Source of the DNA: Paracrocinitomix sp039939375
GTDB taxonomy: Bacteria; Bacteroidota; Bacteroidia; Flavobacteriales_D; Crocinitomicaceae
Direction of reading: 5' to 3'
DNA: 64,000 nucleotides
Assembly: GCA_039939375.1 (NCBI GenBank)
Contig: JBDVJO010000004.1
Location: 286,948-350,947 of the forward strand
Shown: positions 7,922 to 17,532 of the stretch, piece after piece
Position numbering within the stretch: position 1 is the stretch's first letter
Layout: each line of letters opens with the position of its first letter
Translations under genes and position numbers: made by a program
Notes under the pieces: model-generated
Told to the model about the DNA's origin: nothing
The model's database searches: none
What the model saw: the letters and a program-made list of their open reading frames with translations, nothing else

Positions 7922-10054
7922 ATGGCTGAAAAACCTAAAAATAAAAAAGGATTTAACCTGTATTGGATTTATGCAATCCTAGCAGTTGTGCTTATTGGAT
8001 TTAACTTAATTCCTTCTTCAGGTAGCATGATTGAAGTTGAGCAATCAGACTTTGAAAAGTTAGTACTAGAAGGATATGTCGAAAAACTGGTCATAGTTAA
8101 AAAGCAAGAAATTGCTGAAGTTTACTTGGATCAAGAAAAACTAGAAGAAATTTCTAAACTGGACGATCGCTATAAAAAATTGGCTAACAAGGCTAATAAA
8201 GACGGTAAAACTCCTGATTTAACATTTAGCACTCCTCCACCAGAAACTTTTGAAGAAGACATCAAAAAACTAGATGCTGAGGCAACCGCTATTGACCCTG
8301 ACTATCATTTTAGCGTAAAAAGAGAGTCTCGTAAAAACTGGACAGACGCGCTTAGCTGGTTATTATTCCCTGTTCTTTTAATCGTTTTCTGGATCATTAT
8401 CATGAGACGTATGTCTGGTGGAGCCGGTGGCGGAGCTGGAGGTGGAAACATCTTCTCTATAGGAAAATCAAAAGCTAAAGTTTTTGAAAAAGGTAAAGGT
8501 ACCAACACTACATTTAAAGATGTTGCTGGTTTAGAAGGGGCTAAAGAAGAAATTGAAGAGATTGTTGATTTCTTGAAACAACCAAAAAAATATACTGAAT
8601 TAGGGGCTAAAATTCCGAAAGGAGCTTTACTTGTAGGACCTCCGGGAACTGGTAAAACCTTATTAGCTAAAGCCGTTGCAGGTGAAGCTAAGGTGCCATT
8701 CTTCTCACTTTCAGGATCCGATTTCGTTGAAATGTTTGTAGGTGTTGGTGCATCAAGGGTGAGAGACTTGTTTAAACAAGCAAAAGAAAAGGCGCCGTCA
8801 ATCATCTTTATTGATGAGATTGATGCCATTGGTAGAGCCAGAGGTAAGAACGCAAACATGGGATCTAATGATGAACGTGAAAACACCTTAAACCAACTAT
8901 TAACAGAGATGGATGGTTTTGGAACAAACTCAGGGGTAATCATCTTGGCAGCAACGAACAGAGCAGATGTACTTGATTCTGCATTAATGAGAGCTGGGCG
9001 ATTTGACCGTCAGATTTATGTTGATATGCCAGATATCAATGAGCGTAAAGAAATTTTCCAAGTTCATTTGAAACCATTGAAATTAGAAAAAGAATTAGAT
9101 GTGGACTTCTTGGCAAGACAAACTCCTGGATTTTCAGGAGCAGATATTGCCAACATTTGTAATGAAGCTGCACTTATTGCTGCACGTAAAAAGAAACAAT
9201 ATGTTGAAAAACAAGATTTCTTAGATGCTGTAGACAGAATTGTTGGTGGTTTAGAAAAGAAAAACAAAATCATTACTCCTCAAGAAAAGAAGACGATTGC
9301 ATTCCACGAAGCTGGACACGCAACAACTTCTTGGCTTCTTGAACACGCTTCACCGCTAATCAAGGTGACAATTGTTCCAAGAGGAAGGTCTTTAGGTGCC
9401 GCTTGGTATTTACCTGAAGAGCGTCAAATTACAACTACTGAGCAATTACTTGACGAAATGTGTTCTGCCTTAGGTGGAAGAGCGGCTGAAGAAATTATCT
9501 TCGGAAAAATTTCAACAGGGGCCTTAAGTGATTTAGAGAAAGTAACCAAGCAAGCTTACGCTATGGTTTCTATCTATGGATTGTCTGAGAATATCGGTAA
9601 TATCTCTTATTATGATCCAAATGGATCTGCTTTCCAAAAGCCTTACTCTGAAAAAAGATCAGAAGACATTGACGAAGAGGTCACAAAAATTATCGAAGCG
9701 CAATATGTCAGAGCTAAGAAAATCTTGCTTGAAAACAAAGATAAATTGACAGCCCTGGCTGAAGAATTATTGAAAAATGAGGTGATTTTCAAAGATGATC
9801 TTGTTAAGATTTTTGGAGAACGAATTTGGGACATGAACAAAGACAAAACCAAGGAAGGAAAAGTTGAAGAAGTGTTCACGAAAGACGAGCCAATTGCTCC
9901 GGCTGATAACCCAGCTAAAGTAGAGTTTGCTAAACCAGCAGAATTTTCTAAGCCTGAGGATAGCAAAGCTGACGAAAATTCCGTATCTTCTGAAGAAGAA
10001 GAATCGAACGAAAGTGATGATTCAGAAACTAAAAAAGAAGAAGATGGAAAATAG
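7922..10054 (+). CDS. ftsH: ATP-dependent zinc metalloprotease FtsH
   Basis: Membrane-anchored AAA+ protease that extracts and degrades membrane proteins and some regulators. In order (710 residues): TM1 about 14-30, an extracytoplasmic domain, TM2 about 142-162, a Gly-rich linker, Walker A GPPGTGKT (239-246), Walker B IIFIDEIDAI, the SRH region, the zinc-protease motif HEAGH (462-466), and a long acidic low-complexity tail (about 645-710). The tail is longer than in E. coli FtsH, as is common in Bacteroidota. It overlaps the next gene by 11 nt. Confidence 0.98.
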   Translation: MAEKPKNKKGFNLYWIYAILAVVLIGFNLIPSSGSMIEVEQSDFEKLVLEGYVEKLVIVKKQEIAEVYLDQEKLEEISKLDDRYKKLANKANKDGKTPDLTFSTPPPETFEEDIKKLDAEATAIDPDYHFSVKRESRKNWTDALSWLLFPVLLIVFWIIIMRRMSGGAGGGAGGGNIFSIGKSKAKVFEKGKGTNTTFKDVAGLEGAKEEIEEIVDFLKQPKKYTELGAKIPKGALLVGPPGTGKTLLAKAVAGEAKVPFFSLSGSDFVEMFVGVGASRVRDLFKQAKEKAPSIIFIDEIDAIGRARGKNANMGSNDERENTLNQLLTEMDGFGTNSGVIILAATNRADVLDSALMRAGRFDRQIYVDMPDINERKEIFQVHLKPLKLEKELDVDFLARQTPGFSGADIANICNEAALIAARKKKQYVEKQDFLDAVDRIVGGLEKKNKIITPQEKKTIAFHEAGHATTSWLLEHASPLIKVTIVPRGRSLGAAWYLPEERQITTTEQLLDEMCSALGGRAAEEIIFGKISTGALSDLEKVTKQAYAMVSIYGLSENIGNISYYDPNGSAFQKPYSEKRSEDIDEEVTKIIEAQYVRAKKILLENKDKLTALAEELLKNEVIFKDDLVKIFGERIWDMNKDKTKEGKVEEVFTKDEPIAPADNPAKVEFAKPAEFSKPEDSKADENSVSSEEEESNESDDSETKKEEDGK

Positions 10055-10253
10055 AAAAATGGTATTTACAACCACAATGGAACATGTAGCTGGTTTGATG
10101 AAAGACCAGTTAGAAGCTGCCGGAATCAACACCTTAATCTTGAACCAGAGAGATTCTACATACGGAACTTTTGGTACAATTGAACTTTATGTTCTGAACG
10201 AGGATGCAGAGAAAGCGAAGCAAATAGTTGAGGCAAATCAAGAAGAACAGTAG
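10044..10253 (+). CDS. DUF2007 (putative signal-transducing) domain protein
   Basis: A 69-residue protein chosen from the ATG at 10044, which overlaps the end of ftsH by 11 nt; an ATG at 10059 is an alternative. The pattern FTTTMEHVAGLMKDQLEAAG, then GTIELYVLNEDAEKAKQIVE, is the ferredoxin-like GlnB-related DUF2007 fold. Its stop codon abuts the cdsA ATG with no gap, so it sits inside the ftsH-cdsA-psd operon. A function in protein or membrane homeostasis is inferred only from position. Confidence 0.8.
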   Translation: MENRKMVFTTTMEHVAGLMKDQLEAAGINTLILNQRDSTYGTFGTIELYVLNEDAEKAKQIVEANQEEQ

Positions 10254-11090
10254 ATGTTGCAAAGAGCGATAACAGGCACCTTTTATGTTGCGGCTATCGT
10301 CTCTTCAGTTTTTTTTGGTGGATGGTATTTACACATACTCTTTGGAGTGGTGAGTCTTTTAATGCTGCAAGAGTTCACTAAAATGTTTGAAAAATCTGAG
10401 TTTAATCCAAACCCGATTTTAACCCCCATTTTAGGTCTGCTTATTTACGTTTTTGGAATCTATAGTTTAACAGGAAATCCAAGTGAAAACGCAGCACCTT
10501 TATGGCTACCTCTTTTATTAATTTCTTTCATAGCGTTTATCTGGGTGGCACTTACTGAATTATTCAGAAACAAGAAAAATCCTTTTGCTAATCTGGCAAT
10601 TGCCTTTAGCGGAATCATCTATATCGTGCTTCCATTATTGCTCATTAATTACATGTCAGTAATTGGTCAAGAAGCAGGTACAATTTTTCCTTTACTAGGT
10701 ATCTTTATCATGATATGGTGCTCTGACACTTTTGCCTATTTAGTAGGCCGAAAAATTGGAAAACATAAGATGTTTGAAAGAATCTCTCCTAAAAAAAGTT
10801 GGGAAGGCTTTTTTGGCGGAATGACCTTCGCTATGTTAGCCGGTATTATCATGGCCTATTTTTTAGATGGTCAACCATTTGTTGAATATGCAATTTTCGG
10901 AGTCGTTGCAGCTGCATTCGGCACTCTTGGTGATCTTATAGAATCTATGCTTAAACGAAGTTTAAACCTTAAAGATTCTGGAACTATATTGCCAGGCCAT
11001 GGAGGCTTACTTGACAGACTAGACAGTGTTTTAGTCGTTATTCCCGTAATTTTTGTCTGCCAATTGATACTATTCTATTATTTCAATTAA
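10254..11090 (+). CDS. cdsA: Phosphatidate cytidylyltransferase
   Basis: Makes CDP-diacylglycerol from phosphatidic acid and CTP, the branch point of phospholipid synthesis, in the inner membrane. 278 residues with about seven to eight hydrophobic segments. The family signature is intact near the C-terminus: LGDLIESMLKR, then KDSGTILPGHGGLLDRLDS. It is followed 9 nt later by psd, which uses a product of the same pathway. Confidence 0.95.
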   Translation: MLQRAITGTFYVAAIVSSVFFGGWYLHILFGVVSLLMLQEFTKMFEKSEFNPNPILTPILGLLIYVFGIYSLTGNPSENAAPLWLPLLLISFIAFIWVALTELFRNKKNPFANLAIAFSGIIYIVLPLLLINYMSVIGQEAGTIFPLLGIFIMIWCSDTFAYLVGRKIGKHKMFERISPKKSWEGFFGGMTFAMLAGIIMAYFLDGQPFVEYAIFGVVAAAFGTLGDLIESMLKRSLNLKDSGTILPGHGGLLDRLDSVLVVIPVIFVCQLILFYYFN

Positions 11091-11099
11091 TTTTGGCGG

Positions 11100-11762
11100 G
11101 TGAAAATTCATAAAGAAGGCTTCGGCATAATAGCAATTGCGGCTTTGATTCTAGGATCAATCTATGCTGCCAATCATTACTTTTTAAAAGATTTACTTCC
11201 TTGGTTATACTGGATTTTAACGGTGGGATGCATTGTCATGTTTTACCTGGTTGTTCAGTTTTTCAGAGTACCTAAAAGGGTAATTACAAAAGATGAAAAT
11301 GTAATTTTATGTCCTGCTGATGGAAAAGTAGTGGTTATTGAAGAAGTAGAAGAAACAGAGTATTTCAAAGACAAGAGAATACAAATTTCAGTTTTCATGT
11401 CTCCCTTAAACGTGCACTGCCAGTGGAATCCAGTTTCAGGAGAAACAACTTATTACAAATACCACAAAGGAAAATATTTAGTAGCATGGCATCCAAAGTC
11501 GTCTACTGAAAATGAACGATCAACCGTAGTTACAAAACATAACTCGGGGCAAGAAATATTATTCCGTCAGATAGCAGGAGCCGTTGCGCGAAGAATCAAA
11601 TGCTATGCTAAAGAAGGAGAAAAGGTTGAACAAGGTGAAGAATTTGGTTTTATTAAGTTCGGATCTAGAGTTGATATCTTCTTACCATTGGACGCAAAAA
11701 TCAACGTTAAAATTGGTGATGTTGTACAAGGAAAAAACACCATTTTAGCGTCTTTTAAGTAA
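11100..11762 (+). CDS. psd: Phosphatidylserine decarboxylase family protein
   Basis: Decarboxylates phosphatidylserine to phosphatidylethanolamine. 220 residues, the short bacterial form, starting at GTG. Two N-terminal membrane segments (about 9-27 and 33-52) precede the catalytic domain (ILCPADGKVV, SPLNVHCQWNPVSGE). The processing motif is FGSR (in FIKFGSRVDIFLP); self-cleavage before this Ser would create the pyruvoyl group. It is the last gene of the rsfS-ftsH-cdsA run, and a 147-nt gap follows. Confidence 0.95.
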   Translation: MKIHKEGFGIIAIAALILGSIYAANHYFLKDLLPWLYWILTVGCIVMFYLVVQFFRVPKRVITKDENVILCPADGKVVVIEEVEETEYFKDKRIQISVFMSPLNVHCQWNPVSGETTYYKYHKGKYLVAWHPKSSTENERSTVVTKHNSGQEILFRQIAGAVARRIKCYAKEGEKVEQGEEFGFIKFGSRVDIFLPLDAKINVKIGDVVQGKNTILASFK

Positions 11763-11909
11763 GTCCAAGCACCTCAATCTTTTACTGCGTTCAGGCTTTT
11801 TAACAACAGTGTTAACTTCTGTTAAAAAAATAAAGCAACCGCCTCATAATCAATTCGTCTATATTCTAGATATTCGATAGAATATTAAATGCATTTAAAC
11901 ACTATGATC

Positions 11910-12254
11910 ATGAAAAAAGTTTTGCTTTCTGCTGCTGTTATTGGATTTTCCCTTTCTTCTTACAGCCAACAACAAGAAATTATTGATGACAACTGTGCAG
12001 GTTTTAATCCTGCATTTAACACTGAAACTATTGCTCCGGCAGGTGGAATTCAGTTTAAAGACGACAGTGACTTAATTTCTTCAACTTCTTTAACATATCA
12101 CTGGGATTTTGGCCAAGGTCATACATCTACTGATCAAAGTCCGTTCATGGTTTTTGATGAAGGGGATTATCAAGTAATTCTTGAAGTTACCGACAATACT
12201 GGTTGTAAAGCGAGTATTGAAAAAACGATTACGTTTTCATACAATAACCAATAG
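11910..12254 (+). CDS. Secreted PKD-domain mini-protein
   Basis: 114 residues from the third in-frame ATG (11910), which begins a clean signal peptide (MKKVLLSAAVIGFSLSSYSQ); earlier ATGs at 11889 and 11904 would put extra residues before it. One PKD domain fills the mature protein (YHWDFGQGHTSTDQSP, EGDYQVILEVTDNTGC). No T9SS sorting domain is present. It ends 2 nt before the giant T9SS protein gene, suggesting co-expression and possibly binding to it (inference). Confidence 0.75.
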   Translation: MKKVLLSAAVIGFSLSSYSQQQEIIDDNCAGFNPAFNTETIAPAGGIQFKDDSDLISSTSLTYHWDFGQGHTSTDQSPFMVFDEGDYQVILEVTDNTGCKASIEKTITFSYNNQ

Positions 12255-12256
12255 TT

Positions 12257-15200
12257 ATGAAAAAAATTATATGCTTACTGGCTGTTTCCTTTTGGATAAC
12301 AGGCAGTTTTGGGCAACAAACGCCTAATAATTGCACCAACTATACTTCAACCGGAACGACTTCGGCAAGTGGTTATGCAGATCCAAATGCAGGATGTGGT
12401 GCCAATGTTCCCGGTACAATTACTGGTGGAACAGCAGCTTGGACTGGTTCAGGATGTACAGGAACGATTATATCTACCTCAACGAACGGACCCGTTACTT
12501 GTATGACTGTTTCTTACGGAGCTGTTAACACCAATGACTATGGGACAATGAGCACCAATACTGGTGGAACATTAACGGTAACTGCTGTTAATGCTGGAGT
12601 TGTTGGAAATGTTGTAGGTCCTTACAACTGCGGTACTGGATTTTATGGAAACGTTATGGTAACGGTATGTTCTACTGTTCCATTTACAGATTTAATTTTG
12701 ACCAATACTGGATGTACTTCTGGATGGGTAATTAACTGTGTAGATGTAGGATGTACAATGACAAATTTAACAGCGAATCTAAGTCCATGTATTGCCGGAA
12801 CCTATTCTACTTCTGGTCAAGTTGAGTTTAACTCACCACCAAATACTGGTCAGTTAATCGTTGAAGATTGCAATGGGAATCAGCAAGTATTTAATGCACC
12901 CTTTACTTCGCCAACAAATTACTCGATAACAGGACAAACTGCAGATGGAGCTGGATGTGACATTACAGCTTATTTCTCAAATGATCCGGGATGTACAATC
13001 ACTTCAAATTATACAGCACCTGTTTGTATTTGTAACATTGACAATTTCACAGCAAATATCGGATTGTGTGATCAATTAACGGATACTTATGGCATGTCAG
13101 GAGATGTTTCGTTTACAGCTGCTCCGGTTACAGGATCTTTAATTGTTGAAGTAGATAACGGTACAACAATTTATGACACCATTATTAACCCTCCTTTTGT
13201 ATCTCCATCAAACTGGAGCATTTCAGGAATTCCTTCTGATGGTTCTGCTAGTACTGTAACCGTTTACTTCTCTGATGATGTTGCTTGTTCTTCAACCATT
13301 GCTTACAACGCCCCTACTTCATGTGCTTGTAATGCAGACATAGGTACGTTTAATGAAAACATAACCGGAAGTAGCCAAAATAATTATGTTTTATGTTTTG
13401 GAGACGGCATAGATGTCAACACTAATAATGATTGGGCAGGTCCAGGAGAAATGTTTAATCCACCCGGACCAGCATATAACCCAGGAGTTTCTTGGTTAAT
13501 GTATAGTTGCCCTCCTACTGTGGCTCTGACTCCAGACCCTAACAATACGGTTCCTTCTGACCCTTGCTTCTTAGGTTTAGTGATGGATGACAACTTATCT
13601 GACATTAATGATTTAGCTTGGATTAATGCATATCCTCCTGGAACCTTTACAAATAATACCATTTATTGGGTTCCAATTACAATGTATGATCAAGTAGGAG
13701 GAACATATAGTTTCGTGAATGGAAATATTCCTTGTTATGAAATGGGAACACCTTATGCTGTGCAATATTTACCTGATTTTTCTTACACAGATGTAGAAGA
13801 CTGTCAATCAGGAACTGCTACTATTACAGTTAACGGAGCATTGCCAGCGATTGATGGCTCAAACTTCACAGCCTCAAACTTAATGCCTGCTACGGCTAGT
13901 TTTGCAAATACAACGGCAACTGATGGAGCCACAATTACCATAACCGGTTTGAACGGTGGTGAAATGTGGTCTTTTGATATTATTGATGATAACGGTTGTC
14001 CGTATACGGTAACTGGCGGACCTTTTCCTCCACTTGAAGACCCTGGATTTACTTATGCTGGTGGTGCTTGGTGTACTTCAGATGTACCTCAAAACCCAAT
14101 CGTTTCTGGTATAGCAGGAGGAACTTATGTTTCAGCACCAGCAGGATTGAGTATTAATGCAGCGAGTGGTCAAATTACACCAGCTACTTCTACACCTGGA
14201 ACCTACACGGTAACTTATACTACACCTGGAGTTTGTTTTGATGATTCAACTTTGACAGTTGTAATCAATGAAGTTCCAACGGTTGACCCGGTTGCAGATC
14301 AAACAGTTTGTGTAGGAACCAACTTTACTTCTGCCAACTTCACTGGCTCTATGGGAACAGCTACTTATGATTGGACCAACGATAACGTGAACATAGGTAC
14401 TGGAGCAAATGGAACAGGAAACTTAATATCATTCACAGGACAAACAACTGGTGGAGCAGAAGTTGCAAATTTTGTAGTAACTCCTTCAACCCAAGATTGT
14501 GTGGGCCCAACAGAAACGTTCACATTTACAGTAAATGATTTAGATGATGCATCATTTAACTATGCACCTGGCTTAACTTATTGCCAAACGGCAGCTGACC
14601 CTACTGTAAATATTACAGGATTAACAGGAGGAACGTTCTCTTATGTAGTAGCGAATGGTGGACCTACTCTAAGTTTAAATGCAGGAACAGGAGACATAGT
14701 ATTGGCTACTTCTGATATAGGTGCATATGATATTACCTACAATACATCTACTGCTGGAGGTTCGTTATGTCCTCAAACTTCTACCTTACAATTAGTTATT
14801 ACGCCTGCTCCCGTAGCAGACTTTACCTTAGATGTTTATTGTGCAAACAATGCTGATCCTTTGCCAACTTATATTAATAATGGAAGTGGCGGAACATTTA
14901 GTTCAACCGCTGGGTTAATCATTAATGCGAACACAGGAGAAGTTGATTTAGATGCAAGCACACCTGGAACCTATACAGTTACTAATGATATTAATATTGC
15001 TGGTTGTCCTTTAGCATCTTATTCAGATGATATTACAATCAATGAAATTCCAACGGCAAACATCACGGGTACAACCACGATTTGTCCGAATGATCCTTTA
15101 CCGAATTTGGATATCAATATTACAGCAGGTACCCCAAATTGGGACGTAACTTATAACGTTGATGGTTCTCCTGTAACGGTAAATACGGCTGTTACACCTT

Positions 15201-16378
15201 TAGTAATTAATGGAGCTGCAGTTGGAACATATGATTTGGTAAGTATCGTTGACGGCAACAACTGTTCAAATACAATAGCTGGACAAGCGGTAATAGGTAA
15301 CTTCCCTACTCCTGTCGTTGATCCTTTAGCAAATCAATACATCTGTGAAGACAATCCATTAACCATACAAACATTCAATTCTACACCAGCCGGAGCATCA
15401 TTTGCTTGGACGAACACAGGAACAGCTGATTTAGGATTTGGAATGAACGGAACGGGTGATATCGGCACATTTAACGGGGTAAACGGAACTGGAGCCCCAA
15501 TCAATGGAACAATTGAAGTTATACCTACCTCTGCTGACGGTTGTGTTGGACCAATGGAAAGCTTTATTGTCACCCTCAACCCCAACCCGGTTGTTAGTTT
15601 TACTGGTGGACCTTTGTCTGGATGTGAACCGTTAGAAGTGACTTTCACGAACACTACTTTCCCAGTTGGACAAAACTGTACTTGGGATTTCGGAAATGGC
15701 AATATAGTGAACGGATGCGGAACTGTTTCAAACACTTATATGGCAGGAGACTATGATGTTTCACTTTATGTCACCACAGCTGAAGGTTGTAGTTCTCAAG
15801 ACACGTACACAAACTATGTTAGTGTAACTCAAGTACCTGAGGCTATGTTCGCATTTGCTCCGCAAGAAATAACGGTTGAAGACCCAGTAGTTGAATTCAC
15901 GAACTCTTCTTTATATGCTTCTTCATATTTATGGGAGTTTGGAGATAACTCTGTTAATTCAACAGTTGAAAATCCAATTCACTTATTCCCTTCAGAAGAA
16001 CCGGGTGAATATTTAGCAACTTTATGGGCTTACAGTGATAATGGATTATGCTATGATTCAATTTCTCAATTGATTATCATTAAAGATGTCATCATCCTAT
16101 ATGTACCAAACATTTTCACACCTGACGGAGATGATTTTAACGAAACGTTTCAGCCAGTTTTCACTTCAGGATTTGACAAGTATGATTATCACTTAACGAT
16201 ATTTAACCGTTGGGGAGAAATTATATTTGAATCATATGATGCTGAAAAAGGATGGCCAGGTCATTACGGTGATGGAGGATTAGTTGAAGATGGTGTTTAC
16301 ATTTGGCAGATTGAGTTTAAAGAAACCATGTCTGACAAGCGACATACACACCGAGGACACGTGACAGTATTGAAGTAA
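12257..16378 (+). CDS. Giant T9SS-exported adhesin-like protein with Ig-like, PKD and CHU_C domains
   Basis: 1373 residues. Signal peptide (about 1-19); an N-terminal domain of about 150 residues with paired Cys that recurs in the protein beginning at 62495; two related modules (about 170-260 and 262-355) ending in CxC; a region around 375-500; three Ig-like repeats with GGTY/GGTF and PGTYTVTY motifs (about 600-930); PKD-like domains near 1112-1190 (CTWDFGNGN) and 1194-1270 (YLWEFGDNS); and a C-terminal gliding-motility-associated domain (about 1280-1373; VPNIFTPDGDDFNETF, IFNRWGEIIF), the T9SS secretion signal. No catalytic motif is seen. A surface adhesin or matrix role is inferred. Confidence 0.85.
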   Translation: MKKIICLLAVSFWITGSFGQQTPNNCTNYTSTGTTSASGYADPNAGCGANVPGTITGGTAAWTGSGCTGTIISTSTNGPVTCMTVSYGAVNTNDYGTMSTNTGGTLTVTAVNAGVVGNVVGPYNCGTGFYGNVMVTVCSTVPFTDLILTNTGCTSGWVINCVDVGCTMTNLTANLSPCIAGTYSTSGQVEFNSPPNTGQLIVEDCNGNQQVFNAPFTSPTNYSITGQTADGAGCDITAYFSNDPGCTITSNYTAPVCICNIDNFTANIGLCDQLTDTYGMSGDVSFTAAPVTGSLIVEVDNGTTIYDTIINPPFVSPSNWSISGIPSDGSASTVTVYFSDDVACSSTIAYNAPTSCACNADIGTFNENITGSSQNNYVLCFGDGIDVNTNNDWAGPGEMFNPPGPAYNPGVSWLMYSCPPTVALTPDPNNTVPSDPCFLGLVMDDNLSDINDLAWINAYPPGTFTNNTIYWVPITMYDQVGGTYSFVNGNIPCYEMGTPYAVQYLPDFSYTDVEDCQSGTATITVNGALPAIDGSNFTASNLMPATASFANTTATDGATITITGLNGGEMWSFDIIDDNGCPYTVTGGPFPPLEDPGFTYAGGAWCTSDVPQNPIVSGIAGGTYVSAPAGLSINAASGQITPATSTPGTYTVTYTTPGVCFDDSTLTVVINEVPTVDPVADQTVCVGTNFTSANFTGSMGTATYDWTNDNVNIGTGANGTGNLISFTGQTTGGAEVANFVVTPSTQDCVGPTETFTFTVNDLDDASFNYAPGLTYCQTAADPTVNITGLTGGTFSYVVANGGPTLSLNAGTGDIVLATSDIGAYDITYNTSTAGGSLCPQTSTLQLVITPAPVADFTLDVYCANNADPLPTYINNGSGGTFSSTAGLIINANTGEVDLDASTPGTYTVTNDINIAGCPLASYSDDITINEIPTANITGTTTICPNDPLPNLDINITAGTPNWDVTYNVDGSPVTVNTAVTPLVINGAAVGTYDLVSIVDGNNCSNTIAGQAVIGNFPTPVVDPLANQYICEDNPLTIQTFNSTPAGASFAWTNTGTADLGFGMNGTGDIGTFNGVNGTGAPINGTIEVIPTSADGCVGPMESFIVTLNPNPVVSFTGGPLSGCEPLEVTFTNTTFPVGQNCTWDFGNGNIVNGCGTVSNTYMAGDYDVSLYVTTAEGCSSQDTYTNYVSVTQVPEAMFAFAPQEITVEDPVVEFTNSSLYASSYLWEFGDNSVNSTVENPIHLFPSEEPGEYLATLWAYSDNGLCYDSISQLIIIKDVIILYVPNIFTPDGDDFNETFQPVFTSGFDKYDYHLTIFNRWGEIIFESYDAEKGWPGHYGDGGLVEDGVYIWQIEFKETMSDKRHTHRGHVTVLK

Positions 16379-16400
16379 ATAACCTATGAACTGAATATAA

Positions 16401-16433
16401 AAAGGCATCTCGTTAATTCGAGATGCCTTTTTT
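16401..16433. terminator. Bidirectional intrinsic terminator
   Basis: Perfect 12-bp stem (16401-16412 with 16419-16430, loop TTAATT) followed by T on the plus strand and preceded by an A5 run. It can end the giant-protein transcript and also, from the other side, the arsenosugar operon. Confidence 0.85.
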
Positions 16434-16520
16434 AGTTCTTTTCGGACGAAGGATTGAGTGGCTTGTCTGAATTCTTATTTGCGTTGAAAACGAAAATAAA
16501 ATGAGTAAGGAAAGCCTGGT

Positions 16521-16547
16521 ATTCAGTAAACCGCTGGTTTATTGAAT
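16521..16547 (-). terminator. Stable hairpin downstream of arsM (no U-tract)
   Basis: A 12-bp stem (16521-16532 with 16536-16547, one G-T pair) with a 3-nt loop, 17 nt beyond the arsM stop. There is no T-run on either side, so it may protect the mRNA 3' end rather than terminate; the bidirectional terminator about 90 nt further on would do that. Confidence 0.4.
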
Positions 16548-16563
16548 GCGGCCCCAAACAATT

Positions 16564-17532
16564 CTAACAACAACCACCTCCATTATAATGGAAGTTAGAT
16601 TCAGATATATATATATCATCTCTTCCTAAATCAGCCAATTGCCCTGCAGTTTTATCGCAAACAGCTATAGGCTGATTCAACAATAAAGTATGTCCTTTTT
16701 TGTCGTCAAAATATTCTTCTTTCCCGTAATAGATTGCTGTTTTACCCGTAAACACACAAGGTCCGTCAGCAGGCATAGGATCTTTTATCGCTGCTACTTC
16801 TACTGACTCTATATAAATTAACTCGTCTGTATTATAGTGTTCAGGAGAAAGCACTCTATAAGCTCTTTTCGCTCTTACTTCAATAGTGGCGAAACCAGCA
16901 TCTGTAATTGCTTTTATATAATCTTTCAAAGGAATAGCTCCACTTAAACAGGCGGCTCTTAATTTATCGTCATTTCTTAGCTCATCAGACATTTCTTGTT
17001 CACAGGTTGGATCAGACATTACTAATCTTCCGCCTGGCTTTAGCACACGATAAGTTTCTTTCAGCGCTTTACTTAAATCATCTAACTTAAAGATATTGAA
17101 TACACAATTCTGCGCCGCAACATCTATTGACTCATCTTCAATTGGCAAAGACAGGGCATCACCCTTTCTTAAATCTACAAACTCAGATTTAAACCATGGG
17201 TTTGAATCTTCTGCTACTTTGAAATTTTTTCTTGAAGCTTCAAGCATTTCATCTAACACATCTACACCTATAACTCCCCCTTTGTTTCTATTGAAATATG
17301 CGAATTGAAGCAACTCCATTCCGCCACCTACTCCAACATAAAGAATTTTAGGATCATTGGATAAATCTGAAGGATTAACAGTTGAACCACAGCCGTAATT
17401 CATTTCTTGCATTATAACCGGAATATCTAAACCAGGTAGTTGCCAAATTGGATTTGTTGTACAGCATAATCCGACATCTGGCGTTAAAGCAGCTGCTTTA
17501 TACAAATCGTTAGTTGCATCAAGATAACTCAT
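16564..17532 (-). CDS. arsM: Arsenite S-adenosylmethionine methyltransferase ArsM (arsenosugar type)
   Basis: Methylates trivalent arsenic; in arsenosugar pathways it supplies the dimethylarsenic unit. 322 residues. The arsenic-binding Cys are plausible in GLCCTTNP and EMNYGCGSTV near the N-terminus, and the SAM fold shows VGVGGGMELLQ, GVDVLDEMLE and DVAAQNCVFNIF. A C-terminal extension ends in YNGGGCC, a vicinal Cys pair. The gene overlaps the preceding glycosyltransferase by 14 nt and closes a four-gene operon with arsS, which is the best evidence for the arsenosugar assignment rather than plain detoxification. Confidence 0.9.
   Translation of the reverse strand: MSYLDATNDLYKAAALTPDVGLCCTTNPIWQLPGLDIPVIMQEMNYGCGSTVNPSDLSNDPKILYVGVGGGMELLQFAYFNRNKGGVIGVDVLDEMLEASRKNFKVAEDSNPWFKSEFVDLRKGDALSLPIEDESIDVAAQNCVFNIFKLDDLSKALKETYRVLKPGGRLVMSDPTCEQEMSDELRNDDKLRAACLSGAIPLKDYIKAITDAGFATIEVRAKRAYRVLSPEHYNTDELIYIESVEVAAIKDPMPADGPCVFTGKTAIYYGKEEYFDDKKGHTLLLNQPIAVCDKTAGQLADLGRDDIYISESNFHYNGGGCC

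Noticed and set aside
8305..8943. 212-residue reverse frame within ftsH
   Set aside because: Shadow of the conserved AAA+ domain; no independent features.
15334..15735. 133-residue reverse frame inside the giant T9SS protein
   Set aside because: Pro/Val-rich shadow of Gly/Thr-rich coding sequence.
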